Below, one piece after another: positions 62,236-64,000 of a DNA stretch of 64,000 nucleotides; position 1 is the stretch's first letter, and every line of letters begins with the position of its first letter. Origin of the DNA: Pseudomonas anguilliseptica. Lineage in GTDB: Bacteria; Pseudomonadota; Gammaproteobacteria; Pseudomonadales; Pseudomonadaceae. The stretch spans positions 1 to 64,000 of the forward strand of contig NZ_JAEIOI010000004.1 of the NCBI RefSeq assembly GCF_021375795.1, written 5' to 3'. Both the position numbers and the translations under genes were made by a program. A model generated the notes under the pieces. It was given only the letters and a program-made list of their open reading frames with translations, was not told the origin of the DNA and did not search any database.

Positions 62236-62673
62236 GTGGAACAGACGCTTACCGCCTGGTTGCTACCCGCCATTACCCTGGTAGCAGGCATTGCCATTGG
62301 CTTCCTGATTGCTCGCCTGGCACCCAACGCAGCCCCCAGCCGCACCCAGCGCCAGCTGGATGAAATGCAGGAGCGTTTCGACGCTTACCAGAGTGAAGTG
62401 GTCAGCCACTTCAACACCACCGCCAGCATGGTGAAGAAACTCACCCAGAGCTATCAGGATGTGCAGGAACACCTGTCCGACGGAGCCAACCGCCTGGCCC
62501 TCGACGAGCTGACTCGCCAACGCCTATTGGCCACCCTGCATGCCGAAGATGCCAGCGAAAAACGCGAACGCCTGACGCCACCGAAGAACAACGAAATGCC
62601 CAAGGATTACGCGCCGAAAAGCGCCGATGTGCCAGGCATGCTCGATGAAAACTATGGTTTGAAGAACAAGTAA
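62236..62673 (+). CDS. zapG: ZapG/YhcB (DUF1043) inner-membrane protein
   Basis: Protein of 145 aa: an N-terminal membrane helix (LLPAITLVAGIAIGFLIARL), a long coiled coil (about 30-85), then a disordered polar end. YhcB/ZapG helps coordinate cell envelope growth and division. GTG 62236 follows GAGGAAGGA. Divergent from the hydrolase/trpS operon. Confidence 0.92.
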   Translation: MEQTLTAWLLPAITLVAGIAIGFLIARLAPNAAPSRTQRQLDEMQERFDAYQSEVVSHFNTTASMVKKLTQSYQDVQEHLSDGANRLALDELTRQRLLATLHAEDASEKRERLTPPKNNEMPKDYAPKSADVPGMLDENYGLKNK

Positions 62674-62688
62674 TAATCGCCCGCCCAT

Positions 62689-62720
62689 AAAGCCCTGGTC
62701 CAAACAACCGGGGCTTTTTT
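62689..62720 (+). terminator. Intrinsic terminator after zapG
   Basis: AAAGCCCTGGT (62689-62699) pairs with ACCGGGGCTTT (62707-62717) with one mismatch, then T-run, 16 bp past the zapG stop. Confidence 0.85.
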
Positions 62721-62797
62721 GTTGGAGTCGGGACTGCAGGAATGGCTGGGATGCCTCGTTCATGCACGCAAAACAGCTATCACGGGCAAGAACCCGC

Positions 62798-62840
62798 GTC
62801 CAATAAAAAGCCCCGCACTGGGCGGGGCTTTTTATTGGAC
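62798..62840. terminator. Bidirectional terminator after cysNC
   Basis: Perfect 19-bp stem (62798-62816 / 62822-62840; core AAAAAGCCCCGC / GCGGGGCTTTTT) with a 5-base loop. It has T-runs on both strands and ends cysNC from the right. Confidence 0.9.
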
Positions 62841-62847
62841 GGTGGCG

Positions 62848-64000
62848 TTAGATCGCGCCACGTTCGCGCAACAAAGCCAACACCTGCTTGACGCCCTCTT
62901 CCACCGACACCGACTGCGTATCGATCACCAGATCGGCATTCAGCGGAATGTCGTACGGGAAGGACTCGCCCGGGATATTGTCACCACCGGCGGCGTACAG
63001 ACCCTGCGGATCACGCTCGGCGCAGACCTGCGGAGACGCCTGCACGTAGACGGTGATCAGGCGCTCGGCACCGATCAGCGCCTTGGCCTGTTCGCGGCCT
63101 TCGGCATCTGGGGCGACGAAGGCTGCCAGGGTCAACAGACCGGCTTCGTTGAACTGACGCGCAACATGGGCGGCACGGCGCCAGTTCTCGGTGCGCCCGG
63201 CGCGATCCTGTGGCAACCCCTTGTTCAGGTCATGGCGCAGGTTCTGGCCATCGAGTACATAGACCGCACGACCAGAGTCGAACAGCTTGCGCTCCACAGC
63301 GTAGGCCAGGGTGCTCTTGCCCGCGCCAGACAGGCCGCTGAACAGCACAGTAGCCGGCTGCTGACCGAAGCGCACGGCACGCTCTTCGGTGGAGACATGC
63401 GCCAGCTCGCCGTGGTGGCTGCCACCACCAGCGCCAACCGGATCGGCGATGATCATGCCGGCACCCACGGTGCCGTTGGTCAGGCGGTCGATGACGATAA
63501 ACGAACCGGTGGTGCGGTTGTGCGCATAGCCGTCGAGCGCAATCGGCGCATCCAGAGCAATACGCACCTGGCCGATTTCATTGAGCTGCAGGCTGCTCGC
63601 CGCACCATGTTCCAGGGTGTTCACATCAACCCGGTGGGTGATGCTGGCAATCGAGCCCGGCACATAGCTGGTGGCGCGTTTGATGTCGTATTTCTTGCCC
63701 GGCAGCATCGGCTCTTCAGCCATCCACACCAGCATGGCGTCGAAGCTGTCGACCACCTGCGGACGGTTGTCGGCATGCACCAGCATATCGCCACGGGAGA
63801 CGTCGATTTCGTCCTCCAGGGTGATGGTGATCGCCTGACCCGGACCGGCCTGCTCCAGCTCACCTTCGAAGGTGACAATGGACTTGACCTTGCTGCCCTT
63901 GCCCGACGGCAGCGCAATGATTTCGTCACCCTTGCGCACGATGCCGCTGGCCAGGGTGCCGGCGAAACCACGGAAGTTCAGATTCGGGCGGTTGACGTAC
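62848..64000 (-). CDS. cysNC: Sulfate adenylyltransferase subunit 1 / APS kinase, 5'-truncated by window
   Basis: Open frame of 383 codons plus stop running off the window edge; only the C-terminal part of CysN and all of CysC are visible. Cys[20 protein letters not shown], then its beta-barrels. CysC: P-loop [18 protein letters not shown], then [12 protein letters not shown] and [12 protein letters not shown]. Role: makes APS from sulfate and phosphorylates it to PAPS. The fused form is usual in Pseudomonas. cysD would lie to the right. Confidence 0.96.
   Translation of the reverse strand, partial: YVNRPNLNFRGFAGTLASGIVRKGDEIIALPSGKGSKVKSIVTFEGELEQAGPGQAITITLEDEIDVSRGDMLVHADNRPQVVDSFDAMLVWMAEEPMLPGKKYDIKRATSYVPGSIASITHRVDVNTLEHGAASSLQLNEIGQVRIALDAPIALDGYAHNRTTGSFIVIDRLTNGTVGAGMIIADPVGAGGGSHHGELAHVSTEERAVRFGQQPATVLFSGLSGAGKSTLAYAVERKLFDSGRAVYVLDGQNLRHDLNKGLPQDRAGRTENWRRAAHVARQFNEAGLLTLAAFVAPDAEGREQAKALIGAERLITVYVQASPQVCAERDPQGLYAAGGDNIPGESFPYDIPLNADLVIDTQSVSVEEGVKQVLALLRERGAI

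Overview
The window is a GC-rich gammaproteobacterial chromosome segment, most likely from an environmental Pseudomonas. The evidence is the 1313-residue PutA, the bauA/mmsA/bauR set, OprC, the CueR/CueA pair, and the right-end block cysNC / zapG / hydrolase / trpS / zapE, which has the P. aeruginosa gene order. Three families of REP-type palindromes sit between genes. I saw no rRNA, tRNA, CRISPR array or prophage.

Left third (1-24.9 kb): the tail of an IS3-family transposase abuts a ColRS-like two-component system. This is divergent from a rightward envelope cluster: LTA-synthase-type sulfatase, PAP2 phosphatase, secreted dual-specificity phosphatase, lipoprotein, and an alpha/beta hydrolase interrupted by an in-frame TAA. 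Then come putA with GTTGCA operator-like hexamers upstream, and a run of small secreted proteins, a periplasmic binding protein and an EndA nuclease. Around 17.2-19.7 kb lies an accessory patch: a 463-bp non-coding element with inverted ends, a RAYT transposase bracketed by inverted REPs, and an AT-rich two-gene islet (2TM-GAF-like membrane protein plus a translationally coupled 68-aa protein) with its own terminator. A beta-alanine/polyamine block follows (puuD-like, mmsA, bauA, bauR).

Middle (25-45 kb): TetR regulator and IMPACT-family protein, adenine deaminase, a PepSY/cytochrome b561 pair, then a leftward copper-acquisition cluster (DUF2946, PepSY-TM, PCu(A)C, DUF2946, OprC). After a LysR/monooxygenase/oxidoreductase group comes a membrane PAS-GAF sensor lacking an output domain, then a Bcr/CflA transporter and an RND efflux pair with a divergent TetR repressor and a palindromic operator.

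Right third (44.8-64 kb): copper detoxification (CopZ-like chaperone, CueA ATPase, CueR) with two MerR-type operators, one facing each way. Housekeeping genes follow: HAD phosphatase, TesB, deacetylase, AmpC-type beta-lactamase, methyltransferase, class-V aminotransferase, flavoprotein, a response regulator fused to a CheC/CheX-like domain with a PAS partner, VOC protein, RhlE-type helicase, ZapE, TrpRS, hydrolase, ZapG and a truncated CysNC. Copper handling therefore appears twice, once for uptake and once for efflux, about 14 kb apart. The best candidate for something undescribed is the AT-rich islet at 18.5-19.7 kb; the envelope phosphatase/transferase cluster beside ColRS is second.
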